Of a stretch of DNA of 64,000 nucleotides, positions 24,330-35,672 are shown in pieces; position 1 is the stretch's first letter; each line of letters starts with the position of its first letter. Made by a program: the position numbers and the translations under genes. The notes beneath the pieces were generated by a model that did no database searches, was not told the DNA's origin, and worked only from the letters and a program-made list of their open reading frames with translations. Origin of the DNA: Polydactylus sextarius (taxonomy: Eukaryota; Chordata; Actinopteri; Polynemidae). The DNA is taken from contig CM028907.1 of the NCBI GenBank assembly GCA_016801845.1, positions 20,135,098 to 20,199,097 of the forward strand. Reading direction: 5' to 3'.

Positions 24330-24640
24330 ACCTGTAAATCTCATAGTGGTGGACACTGACTGGCCAATTGTACTCCATGAATGCCTTGCAGCACAAATGA
24401 ATCAAATGCTGAGCAATGTAACCCATACAGAGTGGTTAACCCAAGGACGAACAGTCTTGATCATAAAGAATCCTCAGAAGTGGAAACTAATGGCCAATCA
24501 TCTGCCTCTGTACAACATGGAAGCCAAGAGGAGGCCACAAGGAAGTTACCATTCAGGAAGTATGCTCAAAGAGTAATAAAGGTCCTGAACAGCCAGCTCA
24601 AGTTCAAGCCATCAACACCACGCCCTGTTAGTCCTCATAA
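24330..24640 (+). pseudogene. Dong/R4 (Rex6)-type LINE, internally deleted RT
   Basis: One frame (24346-24576) carries LHECLAAQMNQMLSNVTHTE then WLTQGRTVLIIKNPQKW, the finger region of reverse transcriptases from this fish LINE group. A second frame (about 24528-24605) carries EEATRKLPFRKYAQR then VIKVLNSQL, which resembles the region after the palm (consensus form EEATRKAA..KYLQRVRQVL). The palm with the catalytic Asp-Asp, expected between them, is absent. This looks like a large internal deletion that brought the two pieces almost next to each other. It is probably the same family as the 19.2-kb minus-strand piece. Confidence 0.7.
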
Positions 24641-25013
24641 TAAACTGGCAAAGTATGGTGAGTTTCACCTCACGTCCAGTATTGTGGGAGTACTGTACTG
24701 TACTGAATCCAGAGACTGCACTCTGAGATGAATTAGAAGACTGATGAATGTCAGAGTAGCTGTCTAAGATCAAACAATACAATCCAAGTACAGAAAGTAG
24801 TAGTGTAAAAAAGACTCGGGATCCAAATTATTAACTTGACTCCCTAAAATCCCTCATGAGTCATGGATCTAGATGTCTATTTAACCAGGTCAGTTGAGTC
24901 CTACCACTTTTGATTGATATAATCAATAAACGGCACCATTCAAACATCTTACATCTCACTTGGCAGAGAAAAAGCAATGTATTGACTCCAAACAAGCAGC
25001 GCAAACTGTAGAC

Positions 25014-25190
25014 ACTCACTCACTCACCCACCCGACTCAGGTTGGGTGGGTGAGTTGTCACTCGTGTCCACCGCTAGAGGACCCGAAACAAAACTTACCC
25101 GACTCCGAGTCATCAGTCAGGTAAGTTTCGGTTCTCTGCTGAGTGAGTGGGTGACTCAAGAGTTGTCACTTGTGACAACACTCGTGACCC
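25014..25190. repeat. Nested palindrome cluster
   Basis: At least three inverted repeats are stacked here: ctcacccaccc/gggtgggtgag (25023-25033 and 25044-25054), aaacttac/gtaagttt (25091-25098 and 25121-25128), and gttgtcac/gtgacaac (25162-25169 and 25172-25179). The outer sequences cactcactcactcaccca (about 25014-25030) and gagtgagtgggtgactc (about 25141-25157) are also roughly complementary, so the block can fold on itself. It may be the core of a foldback or MITE element. No terminal repeats or target duplication were identified. Confidence 0.7.
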
Positions 25191-28100
25191 TGAGGACTAG
25201 GGGTGTATACAAAATATGAAGACAACAGGGGGGTTAACAAATCACTTTGCATGAGATCTGAGCATACTTTAACAGACCAACACTGCACAATGAAGTCATC
25301 CCTCAGATCATGTAAAGTCATGGTCTGAGGGATATCTAGATGTTCTTGGCCACACTGGACAATGTTTTAAAAAGTATCGCCAGCTTTTATCTATGATGCA
25401 TTACATTATGTCAGAACACAGATGGAAGACTGAGATGTGGTAGTGAAGCAGTCTCTGGGAAGTAGCTAGAAACATTTTACACTCCTGGAGATGATGTGTT
25501 GATTTTTGCATAAAAGGTTACCTGCAAATGTAATGTATGTATGATAATGTCAGTACTGAGAGGTTAATTTTACAACTGTAAATGCTCAGATTTCAAGATC
25601 CAGAGTTCAGACTACAGAGTTCAGTGAATACAGCATCTGAGAGACCCATTAAAGTAATTATATTAGATGAGTCAGATTAGAGTCACACTACTTTAGAAAA
25701 CTTAGAAATACTGATGCAGAATCACCAGAGGGGAGATTTCTGCATATGTGAAAAAGAGGAAAACTTGTTGATCAGGGATCAAAACACAACATACTGGATA
25801 GAATGGCTGCTTAAATATATACAGTTGAAGTATATCCTGGTGGCAAACAGATAGGCAAGGCAGCAGACGCTGTTGAAAGAAAATGGTTCCAATACAGTGT
25901 TTAGAGGGACAGCTTCAAGATGGGCAACTACAGAAACAAACTGAGCAAGCAGTATAAAAGAATGTGTTTAGAATCCAGGAAATCTCAATCAGAGGGCAAA
26001 GCAGGTATGTACCACATCCCAGAAGGATGGAGTAACAGAGGTTCAGGACAGTGGAGTAGTTCAGAACGCATTGATGGAGAGAATCACATTTTTACAGTAG
26101 ACTCAGGTGTGAGGAAATTATGAACTCCTATTCACAAAAGCAAAAAAAAAAAAAAACACAGATGGCCTGCAATGTTGAGGTGAGAAAGTGTATCACCTGT
26201 ATCCCATTTTCAATCTTTGCTGCTTTTGACAAATATACTGTCTGCTGGTACCTTGCTAACATTTTTTTAAAAAAGGGGGAAAGTAGAAATTTTGGTGGCA
26301 AGGTGGAAGAACTGTTGATAACATGTAAGAAGCAGTTGTGGAAATTAAATACATAACATTGAATATGAATGTGAACATTCTAGCCCAATGCCCCGTGAAT
26401 ACCTGTATCCCTAACTAGATTTCCACTTAAACTTAGAATTTTTTTGAGAAGTAGCCTACAAGGTATTTTGCATTATACTTTTAGTATATTGCAAGAGGAC
26501 CACTTAATCATAAAATTCACTAAATCTAATTGTTTTGTCCTTGTTCAACAGACAGGGACTCCAAACAGATGCTATGTTGAGTGAGCAAAGCTGCATTGAG
26601 CAAACATGACTTTATTATAACTTCACAGGACAATTGCGCTGTCTTTGTTTGGCAGGACAACAACACAGTCATCACATCTAATTAACACAATGAAGGCCAA
26701 TGAAGAGATGGAAGCAAGAGGATAATCAACCTGAGATTATTGTTTAATCATATCTTTTTGACTACTAAACATAAAAAAGTATGATACTGTAGGTAAAAAA
26801 AAGATTCTGGTGTAAGTAGATACAGTAACATCTATGGCTGACAGATAAAAGCACCCATGCATACCCACATGACTGTGGAGGAAAAATGTTTAAAAAAAAA
26901 AAAAATCTCACATTATCTTGCTGTGGGAAAAATAATTCCTCTCTTAAAATCAAGAAAAGGCAAGGGGCATTATGCATTCTCAAAAGCCTGTAAAATATGA
27001 TCACATAATTGACAAAACCTTAATATGGCTAAAGATGGCAAATCCAGCATTCCGTGTAAGATATTTAAATTGTGATCATTCTAAAAAGTTCAATCATAGC
27101 CCTCACCATTAGTGTTCGTGCACAAGAGTTCTACAGTGCTCTGTTTTACCTGCTCATTTGATCAAAACTAAACAGTGCTGGACACATGATGGGAGCCACA
27201 TGACTCTACGTAAGCCACAAAATAGTTTCTCTTTTCTACTGAAAGTGAAGTGTGGTTTCAGTGAATGTAGAGTTATCCATGTTCACCCTTAAAGCAACTT
27301 TCTGACCTTGCTAAAAATTCCTCAGCTTAAGTATTTTCTTCACTCTGAGGGAAGTTTAGGAATATGAAAGTGTAAGTCCCTAACATTTATCTTGAGTCAA
27401 GTCTTCAAAGGTTTAGGCTTAGGTTCAAATGTTTAGGTCAAGGCTTCTAACAAACAGTTTAGTTGTCTCCCTGTACATGATACAAATGATACAAGTCCAT
27501 TTTGTGTCCTTGTAAGCCCTCTAAGTTCTCTGATTCCAAAAAAGACTTTGCTCAAAATCTTGATAACCAACTGTCCATTCAGTATGTCAATGTCACTGAT
27601 TTCTTTAAAGGTTTCAAAATCTGAGCCGAAGAAGCAGTCAGCAGTCAGAACAGATATTGTCAAATACAGCAGAAAGGTTGTGCACACTTCAGGGAGTATT
27701 AAGAACTTAGGGACACCCAGCATGCATAATGGTTTAGGTGTGATTTGGGTCATTTAGCCTGTGTTGTCATGGTGCATTAAATCATTGATTAATTAAGCTA
27801 GATGCAACCATTTTCTTTTTTAATCAAAACTGAGCACTGTTGGAGTTCACACTGTCCCCATAAGGTTTGTTCAAAGTAAAGAAATTATCATTTTATTCTT
27901 GTTTATTTAACTCAATTCAATTCAAAGGTTCATAACATTGCTTAAAGAGCTTATGTATAGGATTTGTTACTGCTACATGACCACTGTTAAGCTAACATAG
28001 CCAAGGTTATCATTAGCTGCACAAATGATGCATATTCAGTTTTATACTATACTTGCCCAAAGGTGTCTCCAGCAGTGAACACAGCACACATATTAACTCT

Positions 28101-29579
28101 TGCTTTGCTTCTATTTCAGTTAGTTATTTTCTTCTACTGGTGCAAGAACGCCAACCACATAACCCTGGCACAGACATCATATGTTGTCACTTTCTGACAG
28201 GAAGTCATTGTAGCTTTTAGTTTTCCCCTGAAGAAGTAGCACTGCCAGGAAATTTGTGGAAAATGTGACAATGGTTAAAAACCTTGGAAAGCAGCCATCA
28301 TAGTCAGTCTACCTAGTTTAGAACCCACTCTTTACATGGTAAATAAAAGTATTTGCATTCTAATAATGTAGTAATTCAAAACAGTTTTGGTAATGTTTTG
28401 TTAAAACAGCTAAACTAACTCAGTGTTATTTAGTATCAGAGCTGTTTGTAAAATGTCTATGGGATATTAGATTTAATTCATTACTGAATATAGAGTATTA
28501 TATAGAAAGAATAGTAAATGCATCAAGTATTTTAAGCATTTAGAATTTTGACTGTTATACAACACTTGTGTTTGTACTTAGTTGTCATCCCAAATTACTA
28601 AGAAATATGTTTTACTGAACACTGAGGTACTTTGCTGAGCTACACTACTTAGTCTGTAAGTGGATTTGAAATTTGGAGGTTGGAAGATTTGTTTTGATAA
28701 ATGCAACATTTTTCATCTTTGTTATTGTGATAGTTTGCATTTGATTGTTCTTTCTGGAAAAAAATAAACCCAATGAGATGCTTACAAATAAAAGGGAGAA
28801 AAAAGATGTCTAACTGTATAATATAAACAGAAGATACATATGTTTTTTTCTGTGTGTAATGTGTAAATATACATGTATAACTCCTGTTCTGTCCTAAAGC
28901 ACAGTAAAAACCAGTTGGGACATGTAATAAAGCAACTATGTGATTTGAAACAGATTATGTCAGCAGGTAGTTGGGTCATGATTTGGTACGAAAGCAGCTT
29001 TCACAAAAAGTCTTGTCCTTTAGGAGCAAAGGTGGGCCAGAGATTCATTTTGAAGCAGTTCATTCATTTTAAATCCCTGAGAAAATAACTGAGATGGTAC
29101 AAAATATTATTCCTCAAAGGAAAGGGGATTTTGATTTTTGTTTTGATATTGTACTCTCTACAGGTCAGAACATTATGAAATGATTCAATCTGGAGTAATT
29201 CTAATGTGTAAAGGCCACAAGTCTGAGTTGAAGGCAATGACCTCTAATCCCTAAGATGACATTACATCAAGAAACATCATCTGATAAAAGGAAATGGGCT
29301 CAGTATTACCTATAACCCTCTACAAAACAGTTATATCCACGAATACCAACTGAAACTCCAATGAGCCAAAAAGAACCCTGATGTGTTTCGACTTATTTGG
29401 GCACCATCACACAGGAGGATCATCATTCTCTTGCTCTTCTGATCAGTGCAACAAAGCAACATATGATGTATTTAAATTACACTTCTAGGAACACTTAAGT
29501 ACATTTCAGCAATGCAATGACAACCACATCCTGTGATTTTATAAGGACTGTGGAGATGAAGAATGCCTGAAGAATGGAA
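25191..29579. other. Intergenic DNA, nothing recognised
   Basis: About 4.4 kb without a recognised gene or repeat family. An imperfect hairpin with 13-base arms (one mismatch) lies at about 25300-25332. Short poly-A runs lie near 26142-26155 and 26890-26903. Open frames such as 25920-26123 and 27433-27753 lack domains. Confidence 0.4.
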
Positions 29580-29587
29580 CCTGAGAT
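29580..29587. repeat. Left target-site duplication of hAT element
   Basis: The octamer cctgagat is repeated exactly at 30675-30682 on the other side of the element. An 8-bp duplication is diagnostic of hAT transposition. Confidence 0.85.
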
Positions 29588-30674
29588 TAGGACTGGGCGA
29601 GATGGCAAAAAAAAAAAAAAAAAAAAAAAATGATCACAATATATATATTTTTTTATTGTCCGATCTCTATTATTATCATGATTTTAAGTCATTAAAAAAT
29701 TCATTCAAAAGTCATTTTAAATTGCCAGTTTTAAAGCATCTGTACTGAAAACTACAGAAACTAGAGATTAGTTCAATGTTTTATAAGCATACGAAGTACA
29801 TAAAGCAAATTAAATAAGATGAACATAGAAAAATATGAAACTAAGAAAAATATACAACCAGGAAATAAAAATCAAGTTTATTTTTCTACATGGAGGTAAA
29901 CGGAATGAGCGATTTCAGACAAAATCCTATTGAAAGCTGTAGCACAACTATATATTTCATGTCAACCATGCTATCAATGTATGTATTGACAGAGATACAT
30001 CAAAAGCCTCACAGCTGTGTGAAAAATATTATTATCGCTGCGCACAACACAATTAGAACACAAGTTCTCCGTCATGTTGTAAAGCAATTCACCTCCAGAA
30101 CAGTAGGGGGTGATTTATTTCTTTATGTTACCTTATTGACTATTGCTGATTGTTTATTTACCACCCGCTCTTGTTCCTCCACACACAATGAACAATGCGT
30201 GAGGAGACATTTGTTGGAATTGGAGCTGAGCGACACTGAACAATAAATTGTTTTATTGCAAATCAGACAACAACCAAAGAGGAGGCGGGTGGTGATGATG
30301 TTGTGGAAGGAAAGGTGAGATTCTAGAAATGAGGTGATTCTAGCAGCCCAATCAGAGCCATGCAGTCTCCGTGCGCTCTCTGTCATTTTGATGGATAGTT
30401 AAAAAAATTGGGAATGTGTACGTCAGCCGGCGGAGAGGGGGTCAGATGGGCTACGCAGTGACGCAGTGGGCTCTGCATGCCCACGTATCTACAGATATGG
30501 ACATGCATAAATTAGGCTTTACTGGAAGTGGAGCAGAAAAAGGTTGACTCTGACTGGCTGTTGTCACGCACATTTGATCAAGTGTTGTTTGATCGAGTAA
30601 ACAAGGCTCATCACCGTAATCAACCTAAAATTCATCATGATCACTGATCGCAATCATATAATCGCCCATGCCTA
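29588..30674. mobile_element. Non-autonomous hAT transposon, 1087 bp
   Basis: Inverted ends read taggactgggcgagatggc on the left and, on the complementary strand, taggcatgggcgattatatg on the right. They share TAGG..TGGGCGA, a common end for teleost hAT elements. Internal near-end motifs tgatcaca (left, 29631) and tgatcgcaatcata (right, about 30645) also mirror each other. The flanks are an exact 8-bp duplication. A 24-base poly-A tract (29607-29630) lies just inside the left end. The largest internal frames (29890-30246 plus; 30123-30386 minus) have no transposase, BED finger or dimerisation domain. The element therefore needs a transposase from elsewhere. The intact flanks suggest a relatively recent insertion. 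Confidence 0.85.
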
Positions 30675-30682
30675 CCTGAGAT
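30675..30682. repeat. Right target-site duplication of hAT element
   Basis: Exact copy of the octamer cctgagat that precedes the element. Confidence 0.85.
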
Positions 30683-31335
30683 GCAACATCACTTGGTGCC
30701 TTAAGTGTCTAAATGTCTTTTAACTGTTGTTAAAAGAAACATTACACTGTGGAAAATGCTGCACTGAAACATTTTTTAAAATATGCTGCAATACAATTCA
30801 CGTGTGTGCTGCTTGTGTTGTTTGTCTGTGACTACAGGTCAGAAATGTTTCAGATTTAATTTAACCGACCTTTCCAATTTAGTCCAATTTGGGATTAACG
30901 CTGACCAACAATTAAGAAGAGATCTTGGTAAATGTGACAGCTTCTTCAGCACAAGAGCTGTTTGGATTGAATTACTGTGGTTCTGTTCTCCTTCAGAAAC
31001 AAAGCCAATATTATGGCAAACAGAAAGTTTTTATATGTATATTTTTTTTTTATCTGTTTGGTAATTTAATGGCACTAAACTAAGGTGGAGGAGAGGTGTA
31101 GCAGTGGCTGTTTTCTGCTGATTAGATGGCACAGTGCAGTGCTACAGACTTAGAGAATTTTATTTAAAAAGTTCAAAAATAAATTCAAAATATATAAATA
31201 AAACATTACTACAGCTATCACTTTTGTCACAGAAGCTATGACACTTTACAACACAGAGTTGTAAAGTCTGATGACCACAGATAAATAATCTTGGTTGAAT
31301 GAATCTTACTGAATGCACTCCTCTGTTTAGCAGCA
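30683..31335. other. Intergenic DNA, nothing recognised
   Basis: The plus-strand open frame 30783-31064 (93 codons) has no recognisable domain. Confidence 0.4.
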
Positions 31336-31765
31336 CATCAAGCAGTGGCTGGAAGACATTGTACATGATTGCATGTAGTTTAGATAGCATCCCATTCAAA
31401 TTTTACCTACTGCCTTTAGGCAATGTCTTCCATTGTTTTGTTATGTAGCTGATATAGTTATACTTGTCTATGAAGCCAGATGAAACTAACAAGACTGTCA
31501 AACAGGATTGTCATAAAGACATAATGGCCTGAATGACTCTAATTTCTTACTTTTATACTCAAAACTGAAGTTATCATGCTTGACCCTAAACATCTGAGGA
31601 CATCATTTTCTGGTCACATAGCAACAGTGATATCTTAGCCTTCACTTCTATTGTAAGGAACCTTGGTGTTTTGAGTTATCAGGACCTGTCCTACCTTAAT
31701 AAAACCACTCTATGACTCAAAACAGCACTACATTTTTGTACTGGCACAAATAGGGTCCCTACACA
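31336..31765 (+). pseudogene. L2/CR1/Rex1-type LINE fossil, RT palm region
   Basis: Readable pieces in order: FYLLPLGN (about 31400), FHCF followed by a stop-interrupted ADD-box region, LYLSMKPDET (about 31460), then ending with STIVRNLG-like and YQDLS pieces (about 31650-31690). This is the order in the palm of the LINE family also seen at 4.3 kb. Several stops and frameshifts are present, and the catalytic box is destroyed. Confidence 0.7.
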
Positions 31766-31861
31766 TAAAAAGAAGTACCAATAACTTAGTAAGACCACAG
31801 AGAGTTAAAAAACACACTCTTACAATACGTGACTTTGTCTCCATGTTATAGGAGAGTCCAT

Positions 31862-32579
31862 ACAAGTTAATCACTGAATGCAATGCAAACTGAAGAAGTC
31901 CAGTGAAGATTAGTTCCAGAAAGGCACATACACTTCATGGTTTGTAGCAGTTTGGACAAATATTAGTTAATAATAGAGAATAATAACAAAGATTCTATTT
32001 CAGTGGCTTTGTACTGACAGCACCCACAGGCACCAAATCCCCTACACCAAGTCTTTGTTTCTTTGAGCTCCACCAGCTGCCCTCTCTGCCCGAATCCTTC
32101 CCTGGAGTTCCTGCAGTTCTTTCTTGGCATACTCCGGCTCAAAAAGATAAGGGCAACGTCAGAATCGAAATGCTTGTCGATTCGCACCAAATCTAAGTCA
32201 GACTCATCCATTTCAGTTTCTGTATCTGTCTCTGACTTCCTCGATGCTGTGGTAGCCTTTTGGATCCTGTCCTGTTTCCAGACCATAGACTATGGTCTGG
32301 AAACATAGTCGAGCTGCAGCCAGTGGAAACACAACCATTGACTATAATGGAAACCTATCAGATCCACTGCTGGACAACATGAGTCTACGCTCATATTACC
32401 CACACTCTCTTCCAGCAATAGAATCTGTCATTCCACATGTGAGATTTCTCATGACATTCTTGTAAACTTTTATTAACTTATTTGCCCAAACTGCTACAAA
32501 CAGCAAAGTATACATAAATCTCTGGAACTAATCTTCACTGGACTCCTTCAGTTTGTGTTGCATTCGGTAATCGACTTGT
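31862..32579. mobile_element. Foldback DNA element with inverted ends of about 110 bp
   Basis: The left arm (31862 to about 31972) and right arm (about 32467-32579) are inverted copies with roughly 85 percent identity by eye. Shared blocks include gtccagtgaagattagttcc and tttgtagcagtttgg. The interior carries a minus-strand open frame and a perfect 15-bp hairpin (32273-32287 and 32291-32305). Long inverted ends with a short interior suggest a DNA transposon derivative. The exact ends, target duplication and superfamily were not determined. Confidence 0.7.
31963..32286 (-). CDS. ORF inside foldback element, possible P2RX7-like cysteine motif
   Basis: A 107-codon open frame, uninterrupted, on the minus strand inside the foldback element. 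The N-terminal half is acidic (ESDLDLVRIDKHFDSDVAL around residues 28-46). The C-terminal half contains TWCRGFGACGCCQYKATEIE (about residues 80-99), which resembles the W-C-x-C-G-x-C...M-P-T-E-x-E signature of the cytosolic P2X7-receptor-type zinc domain found in some fish transposon-associated proteins. The spacing differs from the usual signature. It could be a fragment of an element-encoded protein or a chance match. The frame runs into the left inverted repeat. The start codon chosen is the first ATG on that strand; no function is claimed. Confidence 0.35.
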   Translation of the reverse strand: MVWKQDRIQKATTASRKSETDTETEMDESDLDLVRIDKHFDSDVALIFLSRSMPRKNCRNSREGFGQRGQLVELKETKTWCRGFGACGCCQYKATEIESLLLFSIIN

Positions 32580-33909
32580 TGGGAACCCAAATCATGCTAC
32601 TACCACCAGTAGTAGTATAGAACTAGTATAGAACTATTTTGACCTTTATTTGTGGCTACAAAATAGCAGTTACTTTAAATTTGGTTGGCAGCCTTTATCA
32701 CGTTCATAGCTAGCCATTTGGCTGTAACAAAAGGCGGTCAAACTTGACATTCCTTTACTGGAACTGTGAAAAAGACCCTTGATTCAACTGACACCATCAC
32801 TTTAAACCTTTGACCTTCTGGTGAAGCAGGTGTTCCTATAAATACCACCCAAACTCCAAAGGTGTGAGTATATTGTATTTTGCATCTAAGTGTTGATGTT
32901 CATTGGATTTTTAAGACAAAAATATTAAGAGGAGGAAAGTAATCTTTGCATATTTGCACATCTGAGGCACCAAATATAGATTATCTGCTTGTTCATTAAA
33001 CTATTTCGAGTGATGGTTAATATTTGCAGTTTAATTTTCTAGTGTTTGAGTTCCAGTACTTCTTAGAGCTGAATTTCAGCCTCCATCTCCCCATTTCACT
33101 CTTTAATACTTTTGAATATATCTTGGACAACTTCACCTGTTAATTCTTGATTGCTGTTGCTATTAACAGGATCCAGCCTCTCTTCCACATTGCACTGACC
33201 TGTATCATTCTGTGGATATCAAAATTGTCAGCCACACCTGTTTGTGTTTGCTTCTGCTCTGTATTTCAGGGTAATAGAGCTGGTGCACTGGAGAAACAGA
33301 TCCACTGCACATGCCAGCACATCAGTGGAATTAAATGGTGCTAACTAATTTTACAGTGATTATTTCCTTCATAAGGTTTACTGAACTGAATGCAAGTTAT
33401 ACAGCAAACACTGAATGAGTGTTCTGTGCTGCGAGGTTTGACATACTGAGCATTTTGTGTTCCTAAAATGGTTAAAAAACATTACATTTAGTTCATATGC
33501 ACTGTATACTTTGTGAGTAAGACCTGTCAAATATTCCATTACACCTAAAATTAAAGAATATCACTGCTTTCTACAAATTCCTTGGAATTCCAGAATCAAT
33601 AATTAGAGCAGATCAAGGTGAAGGTTTAGTTTAGCAACATATACACATGTTCATGACATTATGAGAGGCTCTGGTCTTTTTTTTCCTTCCTAATAATTAT
33701 TCCAGTACCTGAATTGGTACATCAGCTGACACAGAGTACTGAGCTGATACCACTGTGCTGAAAGAAAAAAAAAGTAAATGCTGTAAACCACCAACCCTGT
33801 ATTGCTATGATATATATTGCATCATTGTTGGATGTAATATTTTTGTAATCTTATCTATTTAATGTTTTTAACTACTCCTAAACTATACAATGTAATAATT
33901 TTGTTCCAG
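32580..33909. other. Intergenic DNA, nothing recognised
   Basis: No repeat family was identified. A short plus-strand frame after an acceptor-like cag near 33268 ends in a stop at about 33342 and was not accepted as an exon. Confidence 0.4.
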
Positions 33910-34050
33910 AAGTGCTACCAAAGAGATAAACTGGTGCCCTGAGGAGATAATTCATAAAACAGTGAATATGAACTTCAACAAACTGCTGGAGAGGATACGC
34001 AGAGTGGGACATTTGAGAAAGAAGCAACCGGAAAAAGAGCCAGTCGCCAG
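33910..34050 (+). CDS. Possible host internal exon, 141 nt
   Basis: A stretch bounded by an acceptor-like ttttgttccag and a donor GTATGT is open in a single frame for 46 codons, with one base left over at the start and two at the end. The length is a multiple of three. The encoded peptide begins SATKEINWCPEEIIHKTVNM and continues with a basic, helix-like part, NKLLERIRRVGHLRKKQPEK. The composition looks more like protein than neighbouring frames do, which are broken by stops. I do not recognise the protein. The pyrimidine tract is weak and a chance open stretch of this length is not rare. It could also belong to a retroelement; a minus-strand LINE fragment lies 240 bases downstream. Confidence 0.3.
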
Positions 34051-34292
34051 GTATGTTACAATTAGGACCGCAATAGAAACCTTCCTTTTTCAAAATCTGG
34101 CATGATGTGAGGCACTGGATTACTGATAACCACTTGGACAGCTATGAATTCTTGAATAGAAGGTTATTATGTACACTTACAGATTATTTACATCTGTAGA
34201 TTATAATTTACATCCCAGGATTCTTTACATATTCATCAGGGTGATTGCAGGGAGAAGAAGCTGAGTTTGTGTCATAAGCCCCTTAAGTGCCA

Positions 34293-34780
34293 TCAAAAGG
34301 GCACAAGTAAGAACAGGTTGTGGCCTTGTGTGTGGCATTGTGTGTGGGTGTGAGGAGCCTTTACTGGTGCTACCTGCCCATTCCCTCTCTCTGGAGGAGT
34401 ATAAGTCTTGATTATCAATTTTAGTACAGCCTGGATGAGTGTGGTGTAGAGGGTGACCAGCAGCAGTTTGAACTTATTGAGCTGCTGCAGGAAGTACATC
34501 CTCTGCTTGGCCTTCTTGATGGCTGCATCTATGTTGTCTGTCCAGTTCAGGTCTTGGGCGATGGTGATACCCAGAAATGTGATTCCACAGTGGATACAAT
34601 GTTTTTTAGTATGGGAATGGGGTGCAGTGATGGGGTTTTCCTCCTAAAATCCTCTGTCATTGCCAAGTCTTGCATGTGTTCTGTTCAAGGTTGTTCAGAC
34701 CACACCATATCACCAGCTGTCCTACCTCCCATCTGTATGAAAACTCACTGTCACAGATGTCACAGACTAGATAATTAACA
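34293..34780 (-). pseudogene. LINE reverse-transcriptase C-terminal fragment
   Basis: On the minus strand, one frame carries EDFRRKTPSLHPIPI (about 34600-34660), followed after a frameshift by FLGITIAQDLNWTDNI, then DAAIKKAKQRMYFLQQLNKF (about 34450-34590). These match the VDFRRNPP...FLGTTISQDL.W...KKAQQRMYFLRQLRKF sequence after the catalytic core of an abundant fish LINE with an apurinic-type endonuclease. The 51.9-kb fragment looks like the endonuclease end of the same family. The catalytic box and everything upstream are absent or unreadable. Confidence 0.7.
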
Positions 34781-35641
34781 TTGGGCACAGTGAGGATGGA
34801 AGCTCAGCACACATAATGTTAAGATGAGCTTGCTGAGCCAGGTTTCAGGGAAGCATTGGGTGGCCTGATGTTAAAAAACAGCAACTCATCTAGTTTGCTG
34901 GTAAGGGAACATACATTTTCCAGACGTTTTGAAAAGAGCACAGAACAAAATTCCCATTGCCTCAGTCTAACAAATGTGTGAACTCATTTGCTCTGTCTGC
35001 ATCTTCAGCACGTCCCAAAGAGACATGCTGTCCCTCAGGCCAAAAATTGATGAAGAGTGTCCGGCTCAAGTTAAAAGGGGAAGAAATTATGTCCAATTGA
35101 CTGTGGTGTTTAAAAGTTCTTCTCTTGAGAAGGAAACCAGAGAGAGTTCGCTTAAAATGTAACAAACATGGCAATGTACTGAGGCCACTATCCAAAGCAC
35201 CATCTTGGAATTATGTCAGGTCTGTGGTATATATCTAAACAAGCACCACTCTCCATATGAATATTGAGCACTGTTTTGGCTAAAGGACACGTAAAATATT
35301 ACACAGAAATCTGGCAATGGCTGTGAAATGTACAAGAGCGAATGACTAAGTTGACTCCTTAAGCCTGATGAAATGTAGATACAAGAAAAGAAAAGAAAAG
35401 TTTCAGCAAGGTGTTTCTCTCAGTGGGACTTCACTCATTTTTATCCAACTGAACTGGTCACAGCTTCTCGCTGTCGTTTCTCACCATGCTATCATTAAAT
35501 AGTTAGAGAGGGAAAGCCCAGGGAGAGCAAAAACAGAACACAAAGGAAAGAAAGAAAAGAAAAAAAAAAACACATATCCTACAATTCCAAGAGGATAAGT
35601 CAACTGTAAGTGGTGTTACAGCCTTAAGGAAGGGAAGTTGT
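34781..35641. other. Intergenic DNA, nothing recognised
   Basis: Opposed open frames at 34962-35195 have no domain. Purine-rich GAAAA runs lie near 35384-35400 and 35545-35570. Confidence 0.4.
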
Positions 35642-35672
35642 AAGATTCCCTTAGTATTACTAAGGGAATCTT
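35642..35672. repeat. Perfect 15-bp palindrome
   Basis: Arms aagattcccttagta (35642-35656) and tactaagggaatctt (35658-35672) flank one central t. It lies about 130 bases left of the DIRS element. No terminal structure was recognised. Confidence 0.85.

Noticed and set aside
25196..25222. taggggtgtatacaaaa considered as a hAT end
   Set aside because: No matching inverted end or 8-bp duplication was found nearby.
33250..33345. Acceptor-like cag followed by a short frame GNRAGALEKQIHC to a stop
   Set aside because: No protein resemblance, no polyadenylation signal at a sensible distance and weak context.
34962..35195. Opposed frames of 62 and 77 codons
   Set aside because: No recognisable domain on either strand; could not be tied to the neighbouring LINE.
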